Source: Chthoniobacter flavus
GTDB lineage: Bacteria; Verrucomicrobiota; Verrucomicrobiia; Chthoniobacterales; Chthoniobacteraceae
Direction of reading: 5' to 3'
Length of the DNA stretch: 54,364 nt
Assembly: GCA_945861435.1 (NCBI GenBank)
Contig: CAMAUX010000034.1
Span: 1 to 54,364, forward strand
The position numbers and the translations under genes were made by a program. Below the pieces are notes generated by a model. The model saw nothing but the letters and a program-made list of their open reading frames with translations, did not search any database and was not told where the DNA came from. This document shows positions 39,500 through 47,738 of the stretch, piece after piece; the first letter of the stretch is position 1; every line of letters begins with the position of its first letter.

Positions 39500-42400
39500 G
39501 GTGCGCGGCGATTCGTGAACTGCGGGCTGGTGACGATGGCTCCGACGAGGGCTGAGAACTGATGGCCCTCCCGGGCGAGCGCTGCGTTCATGCGCTCGAG
39601 CAGGGCGCGGTCGCCGGGAAGCACGGCGCGCCCGAGTGCGTAGCCGAGGAGCTTGCGGTTGAAGTGGCGGAAGACCTCATCCTGATGGTCGCGCAGATAT
39701 TTCTTGAGACCCGTGATGCCGTTCAGTTCGACGCCGTCGTGGGTGGTGTCGGTGCTCGCGATCGCGTCGCCGCTGCGGTCGGCGGTGCGCCAGCGGCCGA
39801 TGGGGTCGAAGTTTTCCAGCGACACGCCCAGCGCGTCGAAGCGCGCATGGCACGCGGCGCAGTTCGCATCGGCGCGATGTTTCGCGAGTTGGTCCCGGAT
39901 GGGCAGACCTTCGGAAGATTTCTCGTCCTCGGAAATCTTGCCTACATTCGCCGGTGGCGGGGGAATCTTGCGACCGAGGAAATGCTCAACGACCCATACG
40001 CCGCGCTGCACTGGACTGGTGCGCAGGGGCAGCGACGTTTTGGTGAGAAAGAGCGCCATTGTGGGCAGACCGCCGCGGTCGGGCGGCAGTGCAACGCGCT
40101 GCAGCGGGAGCGCTGTAGAGTCCTTGGGTGATGGAGTGGGCTGCTGCGCATCAGTCCCTTTTTGCACGACTGCAGCACTCCACGGGATTCCGTAATGTTT
40201 CGCCAGTTCCGCGTTCGCGAAGGTGTAGTCCGCATCGAGTAGTGCGGTGAGCGGGCGGTCGTGACGGATGAGGTCGGTGAGGAAGGTCGTGACCTCATCG
40301 AACATTGCCTGACGCAGCGCGGGCGTGAATTCGGCGAAGCGTTTCTCATCGGGACCGGTGAAGGATTCGAAGTCGCCGAATCCCCAGAGTTGCGTGGCGA
40401 AATCCGTGGCAAGGGATGAGGCGCGCGGATCCTTGAGCATGCGCTTCGCCTCCGCAACGAGAACGGCGGGGTCGCGTAATTTGTTCGTGGCGGCGAGGCG
40501 GATGAGTTCGTCATCGGGGATGCTGGCCCAGAGGAAAAAAGAGAGGCGCGAGGCGAGTGCGTGCGAGGATAGCGGTGTCGATGCGAAAGAAGTGGGAGAA
40601 GGCGGGAGAGTTGTATTGGAGGCCGTCCCTTCTCGCGTCCCCGTGCTTTTTCCGGCTTCTGCATGCGAGCCGCGATAGAGGAAGTCCGAGGAAACGAGGA
40701 CGGTGAGGAGCGGCACCTTGATGGCGCTGTCGAAACTCACGCCCTGCGCCGCTGCATCGCGGTAGAGTTGCAGGAGCTTGGTCGGCTCTTCTTGCTGTAA
40801 CGGGCGATGCCATGCCTTGACCGCAAATGTGGTGAGCCATTCGCGCGCCTTGGGCTCGAGCACCTCTTTTCCGGCGGGTTGCGCGAGCGCAACGAGACGC
40901 TCTTTTATCAGGTGCAGTTGCGCGAGGTCTTCAGGCGTCGCGTTCCTGCGCACCTGGGTGGTGGTGTAGAAATAGGGCGCTCTTGGCTCGGCCATCTCGG
41001 CCGTGTGTTCGGGCCACGGGCCGCCGATGGCTTCGAGGCTCGTGCGTTTCCAATCGGCGAAGAGATTGCGTTCGGCACTGAGTCCGGACTTTGTCACGAG
41101 GGCCTCGCTGAGGTTGCGTTTACGCAGCAGTTGGGAGCGCTCCTTGTTCGGGTCGGGCGGCGTTTTGTGCTGTGCGTTTTTGAGAGCCCCGTCGCGGCCA
41201 CCGAAGACGAAACGGCCGGGCACGAAACTTTGCGAGGCGGGTTTCTCCTTGAGCACGAGAGCCTGGACGCTCGCGATTTTGGTGCGGTTCTTGTCGAGCC
41301 TGAAGTCCACCTCGAACACGGCGGCATTATGCGGCACGGCAAATTTGAGCGCACCCGGCGGCTTCATGCCCACAGCGTCTTCGTCGAGCTTGGGCTCGTT
41401 TGCACCGTCGAGCCCAAAGGGGAAGTGGCGTCCGCTGTTTGCGCCGACGATTTTCACCGCGTCCTGCCACGGTTTCGAGGTGCCATCCTTGAAAATAATG
41501 CGGCCCTTGTGCCACAGCCCGTACTCCCCGGCGGCGCCATCGCCCGCATCGGTGAGGATGAGAAACAGTTCCTTCGCGTCGCCGATGTCGATGCGGAACG
41601 GCCAGCGGCCTTCATTCTTCGCCGCCGAGAGGACTTCCTCCTTCGCCTCGAGGAAGCTGGTTTCATAGGGCGGCGCGAAGTCGCCTTTGTTCTCCGTGAC
41701 GGCCGGGGTTGAAGCACTCGTTTTTCCGTACACGATGGCGAGGCACGTCGCGCGCAGCTTTGCATCGCTCGCGTTTGGCGGAATCGCGCGCCACGCTTTT
41801 GCCCACTCGGCGAACGGGGACTTGGTATCCGGGTCGCTGAGAATGTGCGTCCACTTATCCAACGCAATCGGCGCGAGCACCGCCTTCAGCGCCGGCTTGC
41901 CGTGCGCTGCGCGCCATGCGGTATCGAGATAGATCGCGTGGGCCGATCCGAATTGCGCATCCAGTTCCGCGCAATGGAGGGCGCCCCACTTCTGCTGCTG
42001 CGCGACGTGCCACGCGATGATGTCATCGGTCGCGTCCTTGATGGCCGCCTTCGGATCGTCCACGGCTTGGCGTGGCACCGTGCTCCATACGAGGCCGTCA
42101 TGGGGCGACACGCGCAGGCAATGGAGGGCGCCCTTCGCCGCCTCGATGTATTTTTCAAAATGCGCAGCGCTCATCGATTGCGCCTCGCCGACATTGGCGA
42201 AGCCCTCGCCAGCGCCCCCCTCATTGGGCAAGTACTCGCCGGCTTTGGTGAGCACCCCGTCGCTCAGGTCGCGGATGACATTGCGATACTCATTCCGCGT
42301 CAGGCGCGGCATGACGACGAGGCCGGGGTCGTCGCGGTGAGTCTCTGCGAGCGATGAGATTGCGCGATCGAGCAACAGTCGCAACTGCTCGCGTTCGGCC

Positions 42401-42726
42401 GCGGCGAGTTTCTTCTTCGCCTTCTTCGGCGGCATATCGCCGTCGGCGACCACGGCGTGTAAAGTGTCGAGCAGCTTGGCATCGCGCCAAAGGGTCTCCG
42501 GCTTTGCGAGCAACGCTTCCAAATCAATCTCCCCCTCGGTCTTCTCGGCGTTGTGACAAGCGGTGCAGTACTCCTTCGCCAGCGGGCGAAACGCCTCGGC
42601 GAGCGCGTCGTGTGGCGAGAGCGATGGTGGCGGTGAGGTGCTCTGCGCTGCTGCCGTGACCACGGGGAGGGACAGGGCGATTGTGAGCATCCAGCGCTTC
42701 GCAGCATTCGAGAAAGGGGGACGCAT
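39496..42726 (-). CDS. DUF1592-type exported cytochrome (first copy)
   Basis: 1076 aa. The signal peptide (about 1-27, MLTIALSLPVVTAAAQ) precedes CTACH (Cys54, Cys57, His58). MPRLTRNEYRNVIRDLSDG (about 138) is DUF1587-like. An inserted sandwich (about 370-500, DIGDAKELFLILTDAGDG) resembles an NPCBM-type domain. DUF1595/DUF1592 (LASRLSFFLWASIPDDE), DUF1588 (KTSLPLRTSPVQRG), a second CxxCH (Cys956-His960, CAACHARFD) and DUF1585 (LLGYALGRAV) complete it. It starts one base after the upstream DUF1552 stop and its own stop overlaps the next DUF1552 start. It probably carries electrons in the envelope for its DUF1552 partner, which is inferred from constant gene pairing. Confidence 0.87.
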   Translation of the reverse strand: MRPPFSNAAKRWMLTIALSLPVVTAAAQSTSPPPSLSPHDALAEAFRPLAKEYCTACHNAEKTEGEIDLEALLAKPETLWRDAKLLDTLHAVVADGDMPPKKAKKKLAAAEREQLRLLLDRAISSLAETHRDDPGLVVMPRLTRNEYRNVIRDLSDGVLTKAGEYLPNEGGAGEGFANVGEAQSMSAAHFEKYIEAAKGALHCLRVSPHDGLVWSTVPRQAVDDPKAAIKDATDDIIAWHVAQQQKWGALHCAELDAQFGSAHAIYLDTAWRAAHGKPALKAVLAPIALDKWTHILSDPDTKSPFAEWAKAWRAIPPNASDAKLRATCLAIVYGKTSASTPAVTENKGDFAPPYETSFLEAKEEVLSAAKNEGRWPFRIDIGDAKELFLILTDAGDGAAGEYGLWHKGRIIFKDGTSKPWQDAVKIVGANSGRHFPFGLDGANEPKLDEDAVGMKPPGALKFAVPHNAAVFEVDFRLDKNRTKIASVQALVLKEKPASQSFVPGRFVFGGRDGALKNAQHKTPPDPNKERSQLLRKRNLSEALVTKSGLSAERNLFADWKRTSLEAIGGPWPEHTAEMAEPRAPYFYTTTQVRRNATPEDLAQLHLIKERLVALAQPAGKEVLEPKAREWLTTFAVKAWHRPLQQEEPTKLLQLYRDAAAQGVSFDSAIKVPLLTVLVSSDFLYRGSHAEAGKSTGTREGTASNTTLPPSPTSFASTPLSSHALASRLSFFLWASIPDDELIRLAATNKLRDPAVLVAEAKRMLKDPRASSLATDFATQLWGFGDFESFTGPDEKRFAEFTPALRQAMFDEVTTFLTDLIRHDRPLTALLDADYTFANAELAKHYGIPWSAAVVQKGTDAQQPTPSPKDSTALPLQRVALPPDRGGLPTMALFLTKTSLPLRTSPVQRGVWVVEHFLGRKIPPPPANVGKISEDEKSSEGLPIRDQLAKHRADANCAACHARFDALGVSLENFDPIGRWRTADRSGDAIASTDTTHDGVELNGITGLKKYLRDHQDEVFRHFNRKLLGYALGRAVLPGDRALLERMNAALAREGHQFSALVGAIVTSPQFTNRRAP

Positions 42727-42727
42727 T

Positions 42728-44017
42728 TTATGCGAGGATGTCCTTCAAGAAGCCTGTGCTGTCGGCGAAGCGCTCGCGTTTGGCTCCGGCTTGGTGTGCG
42801 AGCGTGAGCCACAGGTCTGCGAGCGGGCGCTGGCCTTCGAAATGGAAATGTCCGCGCTTGATCGGGCCTCCTGCGAGGAGGACTTGGAGATCCGCGTAAT
42901 TGTGGGAGTCGCCGTCGCTGATGCCGCTGCCCATCACGACGGTGCAGTGGTCGAGCAGGGTGCCTTGGCTTGCGGGAATGCCCTTCAGCTTTTCGACAAG
43001 AGAGGCGAATTGGGCGACGTGGAAACGGTCGATCTGCGTGAGCTTTTCCTTGGCCTCGTCGCCCTTGGTGTGGGTGAGGACGTGGTGATTCTGCGGTTTG
43101 TCGAAGATGCCGTCGAACATGCGTGGGCTGTCCCAGCGCTCCGGGTCGACGACGAGTGTCGCAACGCGGGTGAGATCGAGTTGGAAAGCGTGGACGATGA
43201 GGTCGCCCATGAGGCGGAGATAATCATCGCGGCGTTCTGGGATGCCCTTGGGTTCTGGGAGTGGCGGCTTGCCGATGCGCGCTGAGGAGTTTTCAGCGAG
43301 TTGGATGCGGCGCTCGGTGCTGCGGACGCTCTCGAGATATTCGTCGAGCTTCGCTTGGTCATCCCTGCCGAGGCGGGTGCGCAGAGACGTTGCATCGGCG
43401 AGGACCACGTCGAGCACGCTCTTGGTGTTGCCACCGCTGGCGGTGCCGAAGAGGCGGCGGAAGACGTTGCGCGGATTCTTCTCCGTGTTCGCGGCGTAGC
43501 CCGGTCCATGCCAGGAGATGCTCTCGAAGTATTTGGTCTCCTTGTTGTCGGGGAAATCGTTTGTGCTGAGTTCGAGCGAGGGGAGCGGGGTGTCGTTGCC
43601 GATGGTCCGGGCGATGATCTGGTCGAGGGAGATGTTTGTGGGAAAGCCACCGTCGAGGGTTTCAGACGGCGGTGAGCTGGTGAGCCAGCAGGAGCCGCAC
43701 TGCGCGTGGACGCCGGTGCCCGGTACGAAAGCGCGATCGAGCCCGGTGATCAGAGAGATGTCCGACTTCAGGTTTGCGAGGGGGACGAGGGCCGGTGGGA
43801 GTTCCCAATCGGCGCCTGTCTGCGCGGGGATGAACGTCTTTTGGTTGTAGCCGTTTGGCGTGTAGATGAAGGCGAAGCGCTGCGGCGGTGCGGCGATGGG
43901 TGCGCTTTGACCAAAAGCCCGCCATGCGAGCGATGGCAGCAGAGGCAGCGCGAGAGTGACCCCGGCGGAGCGCAGGAAGGATCGGCGCGAGAGTGAGGGG
44001 GGAGGCTCGGGTCTCAT
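42728..44017 (-). CDS. DUF1552 family protein, Tat-exported (copy 1)
   Basis: 429 aa from ATG 44017, which overlaps the FecR-like stop (ATGA); the frame is open upstream but antisense-like. The Tat signal is SRRSFLRSAGVTLALPLLPS. The core has QRFAFIYTPNGYNQKTFIP, LVPLANLKSDISLITGLD, HAQCGSCWLTS, LDQIIARTIGNDTPLPSLE, a helical QAKLDEYLESVRSTERRIQ and VVMGSGISDGDSHNYADLQ. It is clearly a paralogue of the DUF1552 protein at 38165-39499 but not a recent duplicate, since identity by eye is modest. A cysteine pair (CGSC) in the middle is absent from the other copy. Function is unknown. Confidence 0.85.
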   Translation of the reverse strand: MRPEPPPSLSRRSFLRSAGVTLALPLLPSLAWRAFGQSAPIAAPPQRFAFIYTPNGYNQKTFIPAQTGADWELPPALVPLANLKSDISLITGLDRAFVPGTGVHAQCGSCWLTSSPPSETLDGGFPTNISLDQIIARTIGNDTPLPSLELSTNDFPDNKETKYFESISWHGPGYAANTEKNPRNVFRRLFGTASGGNTKSVLDVVLADATSLRTRLGRDDQAKLDEYLESVRSTERRIQLAENSSARIGKPPLPEPKGIPERRDDYLRLMGDLIVHAFQLDLTRVATLVVDPERWDSPRMFDGIFDKPQNHHVLTHTKGDEAKEKLTQIDRFHVAQFASLVEKLKGIPASQGTLLDHCTVVMGSGISDGDSHNYADLQVLLAGGPIKRGHFHFEGQRPLADLWLTLAHQAGAKRERFADSTGFLKDILA

Positions 44018-45348
44018 CGAGACGAGGGGGCGAGGAGTTGGAAGGAGGAGACCGTGAGCCGTGTGTCCTGCCTGTAGGAGGAGATGAGTACGGAGGTGAG
44101 AATGTTGCCGACGGGTGTGGGATGTTTTCGGATGGAGCTGGGACGAGGATCCGCCGGGGCGAATTGGGAGAGCGGGATTTCCACAGTGCACCAGCCCGAG
44201 GAATCAGGATGGAGGCGGTCGGCCGGCAGTGTGCATTCGAAGTTGCCGCCATAGCCGCCTTTGCCGTCGGAAGTGAGCAGCATGAGTTGCAATGGGGCGG
44301 GGCTGTCCTGTTTGAGGCGGTAGTGGATGATGCTGTCTTCCCGCGCTGTGAGAGCGACAGGCGGGTTGAGCTCAGCGGTGCGGATGGAGACGCCGAAGTG
44401 CGTGATCGTGGTGCCATCGGGATTGCGGCGTGCGACATAGGCGGTCGCGAGCATGCGTCCGCCCTCGGGAGAGGAATGCCAGACACCGCGCCAGCGTTCG
44501 GGCGGGATGCTTGAGGCGAAGTCATAGCTCCATTCGTGCAACGGTCGCGGCGTGGTGACCGCGCTGAGGTGCTGAGCGGTATTGAGCGAGGCGAGTGCGG
44601 TGGACTGCGCTGGAACGTCGATGACATGACCATCCGAGAGTCTTTTGAAGCGGACGGCGCCCTCGTCCACTTTGAGCCACGTGTCTGCGGGGCGGGCGGC
44701 GAGGTTGAACACCGTCCCGACGACCTCGATTTCGGCGGTGGGTGTTCTGATCCTCATGGGAGATCCGCTGGGTTGGGGCTTCACGTGGGCGGAGATCGTG
44801 CCTCGCTTGAGGACGAGGCGTTTCTGGCCGTTGTCTGCGAAGGCCAGTTCCGCCTCGCCGGAGAGGCCGATGATGGTGCCGTCGCGGAAATGCATTTGGG
44901 CGGTTGCGCCGTCGCCTTCCAGAGTGAGGGAACCCTCGTGCAAGCTTGCTTCGGCTTGGAGTCCCGCGCGCAACTCGCCAGCGTTGCCGCTCCAAGAGAC
45001 GGCGCCCGTGACACTGTCGAGGGTGACGAGTTCGTGGGTTGAACGGTCCCTTGTGGCAAACAGGGTGGCGACGACTGCCGCCGCAGCGAGGATTGCCGCT
45101 GCCACTCGGAATCTTCGTGGCTGCGCTGTACTGGAACGATCGGGTTGCTCTTCTGAGGGCGCGCCGGCAGCCGCTGCGTAATCCCACATCAGCCCCGCGT
45201 GCAAAGTCATGAATTGCCGGTAGTGTCGCCGGGCCGCCGCATCGCCGCGCAGGATCTGCGCGAGGCGCGCCTCTTCCTCGTCGCCCAGAACACCGTCGGC
45301 GAGTCCGTTGAGGAGACGTCCGAGTTCATCTGAAGGGCGCCAGTTCAT
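44014..45348 (-). CDS. FecR-like membrane anti-sigma/sensor protein
   Basis: 444 aa from ATG 45348, whose ATGA overlaps the sigma factor stop. The cytosolic N-terminus (1-80; ELGRLLNGLADGVLGDEEE, MTLHAGLMW) is typical of PVC FecR/anti-sigma proteins. One membrane helix spans 82-98. The external part has a FecR domain (about 110-230; MRIRTPTAEIEVVGTVFNL, WLKVDEGAVRF) and a C-terminal beta-sandwich of about 180 residues (HEWSYDFASSIP ... LTVSSFQLLAPSS) that could bind a ligand. By analogy with FecR/FecI it should hold or activate the cotranscribed sigma factor in response to an envelope signal. Confidence 0.85.
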   Translation of the reverse strand: MNWRPSDELGRLLNGLADGVLGDEEEARLAQILRGDAAARRHYRQFMTLHAGLMWDYAAAAGAPSEEQPDRSSTAQPRRFRVAAAILAAAAVVATLFATRDRSTHELVTLDSVTGAVSWSGNAGELRAGLQAEASLHEGSLTLEGDGATAQMHFRDGTIIGLSGEAELAFADNGQKRLVLKRGTISAHVKPQPSGSPMRIRTPTAEIEVVGTVFNLAARPADTWLKVDEGAVRFKRLSDGHVIDVPAQSTALASLNTAQHLSAVTTPRPLHEWSYDFASSIPPERWRGVWHSSPEGGRMLATAYVARRNPDGTTITHFGVSIRTAELNPPVALTAREDSIIHYRLKQDSPAPLQLMLLTSDGKGGYGGNFECTLPADRLHPDSSGWCTVEIPLSQFAPADPRPSSIRKHPTPVGNILTSVLISSYRQDTRLTVSSFQLLAPSSR

Positions 45349-45884
45349 GAGCGGGCTTCCTGCGCCATGGAGCGCTCGATGCACAGCAGCAGCGCGTGCC
45401 GGATGCGGCGGAGCATTTCGGAAAGCGCCTTCGGTGTCGTTCCGCGCGCCACCGCTATTTCATTCACTGAGCCGCCTGGTTCGTAACGCTGCGCGACGAG
45501 CGCGCGCTGTTCCGTGTCGAGTTTTTGCAGGCAGCCTGCAAGCGCCACGCGGCGCGCATCTGCTTCGGCCACCTCCGCGATGGCCTCCTTGGCGACGAGT
45601 GCGAGCAATTCATCATCGAACGAGACCCGGGCCCGCTGCCGCCTTTTCAAATGAGCGAGCGACTGCAACTGCGCCACACGCATCGCCCACGGCAGGAACT
45701 CGCGTGCCGTGTCAAACTCCGCCGACTTGCGCCAGAGGACGATGTTGGTCTCCTGAAGCACGTCATCGGCGTCTGCTGCGTGGCGGACCATGGAGACGAT
45801 GAATGCATGCAGCGTGCGCTGTGCGCGGGTCACCAGCGTGATGAACTCGGCCGAAGGCGGCAGGGGTGATGAAGACGGGGGCAT
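45345..45884 (-). CDS. ECF-like sigma-70 family RNA polymerase sigma factor
   Basis: 179 aa. Region 2 (about 20-85) has AFIVSMVRHAADADDVLQET, NIVLWRKSAEFD and FLPWAMRVAQLQSLAHLKRR, the pattern of the Rhodopirellula/Verrucomicrobium ECF group. Region 4 (about 115-170) has LQKLDTEQRALVAQRY and VNEIAVARGTTPKALSEMLRRI, a helix-turn-helix. It is the first gene of the apparent 17.5-kb operon and overlaps the FecR-like gene by 4 nt. It likely directs transcription of its own operon when released from FecR control. A GGGAACCC box, similar to ECF -35 elements, lies 45 bp upstream. Confidence 0.88.
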   Translation of the reverse strand: MPPSSSPLPPSAEFITLVTRAQRTLHAFIVSMVRHAADADDVLQETNIVLWRKSAEFDTAREFLPWAMRVAQLQSLAHLKRRQRARVSFDDELLALVAKEAIAEVAEADARRVALAGCLQKLDTEQRALVAQRYEPGGSVNEIAVARGTTPKALSEMLRRIRHALLLCIERSMAQEARS

Positions 45885-45928
45885 CGAAGGTAATTAGGCG
45901 CGGGAAGGGTTATTCCACGCAAAAGTTT

Positions 45929-45936
45929 GGGTTCCC
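45929..45936 (-). promoter_or_regulatory. Candidate ECF-type -35 element of the operon
   Basis: On the minus strand GGGAACCC is followed by CAAACTTTTGCGTGGAATAACCC, ending 45 bp before the sigma start codon. GGAAC is the usual core of ECF-group -35 boxes. No convincing -10 is visible, and GGGAACCC is also a self-complementary octamer, so it could instead be an operator. The remainder of the 279-bp gap to the membrane protein gene shows no gene. Confidence 0.25.
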
Positions 45937-46163
45937 GGCGGATTTCTTTGGGGGGGCTGCCCGTTGAGGTGCTGCGATATCTCGATCGTGGTGTGTGCCG
46001 ATCGGGGCTGTTCAGCGGGTGGGAGACGTGGCCGGGGCGCGGTCCGGAGGTTGTGCGTGGTTCGCAGTGCATCTTCCGGATTGGCTCTTTGCCGAAGCCG
46101 ACCCTGCGCAATGGAGCGCGGGAGCCGCGGGCGCGGCTGAAGTCCGGGTGGTCACCGGTCTGA

Positions 46164-47252
46164 TCAGTCCGAAGGCGGGAAAATCCAGAGTTCGGGTCGT
46201 CCCACATTACAGTGAACGCAACGCCCGAGGATCGTCAGTGTGGCCAGGGACAGGAACAAGTTTGCACGGGCGACGTTGCCGAAAATGGGGGACTGAGACG
46301 GGGCCGCCAGATGACTCAGGCGTTCCGCGGCGGACGGGATGGGATAAAAAATGCGCTGAGTCAGCGTTTTGGCGTTGCCGTCCTCGCCCGTGATTTGCGG
46401 GAAGCGTCGGATCCAGCCTGCGGCATCGAGGCCCTTGGCTGCGAGGGCTTGGTCGGCGCTCAAAACGGCGCTCCTGCTGAGGCTCGGGAGAAGGAGCAGA
46501 CCGACGAAGGCCCAGAGTGTCATCCAGCAGGATTGGAGAAGGATGGCTGGCTCCGCCATGCGGCCGTGGAGTTGCAAAACAAGCGATCCGATCACGGAGC
46601 CCGCTAGGTTCCAGAGCAGGGTGAAGAGGAAGGAGCGTGCGGGAAGGTGGTTGGAAACCTCCCAGAGTCGTCTTTGGATCACGGCTTGTATCTGCTCATT
46701 CGTGAGCCGCGTTTTCCATGAGGCGGGCAGGAGGGGTTGAGCCCCGCGCGCCAGTCCTGAGATTCCGCCGGTGAAGGACGGGTCCGCGGAGTCCACGCCC
46801 CAGCAGGATCGGTCTTCAAGTTTGAGCGGGCGGATGCGTGCGTTCGAGACGAGGAGGAGGATGTGTCTCCGGAATAAAACGAGGGCGAGGGAGGAGATCA
46901 AAATGCTCAGGCCGAAGCCGCCTGAAAGCACGAAGCTCCAGTAGCTCAGCGCTCCCATGGAGAAAAGAAGGAGGCTGTGGGTTGTCACGCCCCTGAGCCA
47001 GAGGGGGAGAAAGCGACGCGAGGCGGCCGAAGGGTCCGGCATGAGGAGGGTTCCTCCGACGGCATCAAAAAGAGACTGAATTGCCAGGGCCCAGCCCATC
47101 ACCTTGAAGAGGTCGCCGGTGGTGCTCGGAGAGGCGACCTCGGTTGCGACCAATGCGATTCCGGCGATGGATGCGAGAACCCAGACGCCGACGTTTGAGA
47201 TTCCAAGAACGAGCCTGCGGCGCGCGGTGTTGAGTTGGATGTCTGTCATCAT
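46164..47252 (-). CDS. Polytopic membrane protein of unknown function
   Basis: 362 aa with roughly six or seven hydrophobic segments (VGVWVLASIAGIALVAT, LLLFSMGALSYWSFVLSG, FGLSILISSLALVLF, SFLFTLLWNLAGSVIGSLVL, LLQSCWMTLWAFVGLLLLP). The cytosolic stretch LTNEQIQAVIQRRLWEVSN followed by a membrane helix has the shape of the M48 peptidase signature (LT-E-L-AVL-HELGH), but the HExxH is absent (RRLWE instead), so any peptidase ancestry is speculative. Two ATGs (47252 and 47249) are adjacent. It is not linked to the sigma operon by overlap. I assign no function. Confidence 0.6.
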   Translation of the reverse strand: MMTDIQLNTARRRLVLGISNVGVWVLASIAGIALVATEVASPSTTGDLFKVMGWALAIQSLFDAVGGTLLMPDPSAASRRFLPLWLRGVTTHSLLLFSMGALSYWSFVLSGGFGLSILISSLALVLFRRHILLLVSNARIRPLKLEDRSCWGVDSADPSFTGGISGLARGAQPLLPASWKTRLTNEQIQAVIQRRLWEVSNHLPARSFLFTLLWNLAGSVIGSLVLQLHGRMAEPAILLQSCWMTLWAFVGLLLLPSLSRSAVLSADQALAAKGLDAAGWIRRFPQITGEDGNAKTLTQRIFYPIPSAAERLSHLAAPSQSPIFGNVARANLFLSLATLTILGRCVHCNVGRPELWIFPPSD

Positions 47253-47401
47253 TGGGGCGCGTGCTGGTGGCCTGAGTGCATACCATGCGGGGTCGCGGGC
47301 GCGAGGCTGACTTTGAGGTTTGGGGGTTGCAGGGTGCAGCCCGAGCTCCTGTGGCTGGTACGTCGCGGTGCCATTCCGGCCTGTTCCTATTGGTTCTCAA
47401 T

Positions 47402-47525
47402 GGCCCACGGAACGCACGGACCATGAAACAGACTCTCACCTTCCTCATTCCCCTCCTCATTTCCGTGTCGTCCGTGTGTTCCGTGTGTTCCGTGTGTTCC
47501 GTGTGTTCCGTGTGTTCCGTGGGCC
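47402..47525. repeat. Nonanucleotide tandem array inside a long inverted repeat
   Basis: TCCGTGTGT is repeated five times perfectly at 47471-47515, flanked by TCCGTGTCG (47462) and TCCGTGGG (47516). The arm GGCCCACGGAACGCACGGA (47402-47420) pairs with TCCGTGTGTTCCGTGGGCC (47507-47525) with one mismatch, so the whole 124 bp can fold into a hairpin with the array in one arm. Similar TCCGTGG-rich sequence occurs near 23948. Confidence 0.8.
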
Positions 47526-47691
47526 AACCTTCCTCCCATCGCTCTTGTGCATCGGCGTGCGAAGGAATTCTGCGACGGGAAAATTTACCTCTCCCCGTGG
47601 GTTTTCGAAAAAATACGGGCAGGGCGCGTTCGCGGGCTATTACGCGGATGACGTGCGGGTGACGATGGCTCGCCGCGCACCGCTGCTCTGA
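47423..47691 (+). pseudogene. Possible remnant of a secreted-protein gene disrupted by the repeat
   Basis: ATG 47423 begins a signal-peptide-like sequence (MKQTLTFLIPLLISVSS) that enters the tandem array as Ser-Val-Cys repeats and then loses protein character. In another frame the end of the region reads GKFTSPRGFSKKYGQGAFAGYYADDVRV and stops at 47691. The two halves in different frames around a repeat suggest a decayed or internally deleted gene of a secreted protein. I could not match it to a family; the remaining part of 47253-47738 has no other gene. Confidence 0.3.
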
Positions 47692-47738
47692 GCATTACTC
47701 GGCGCGTCAATTCAGACGCTATTTCACACGCCCTCCCA

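Noticed and set aside
39562-42357. Several plus-strand frames opposite the large DUF1592 gene
   Set aside because: They are shadows of a gene with two CxxCH motifs and clear family domains on the minus strand.
47462-47523. Tandem TCCGTGTGT array considered as a protein-coding repeat domain
   Set aside because: It yields only Ser-Val-Cys repeats in one frame and Val-Phe-Arg in another, neither leading into an intact domain.
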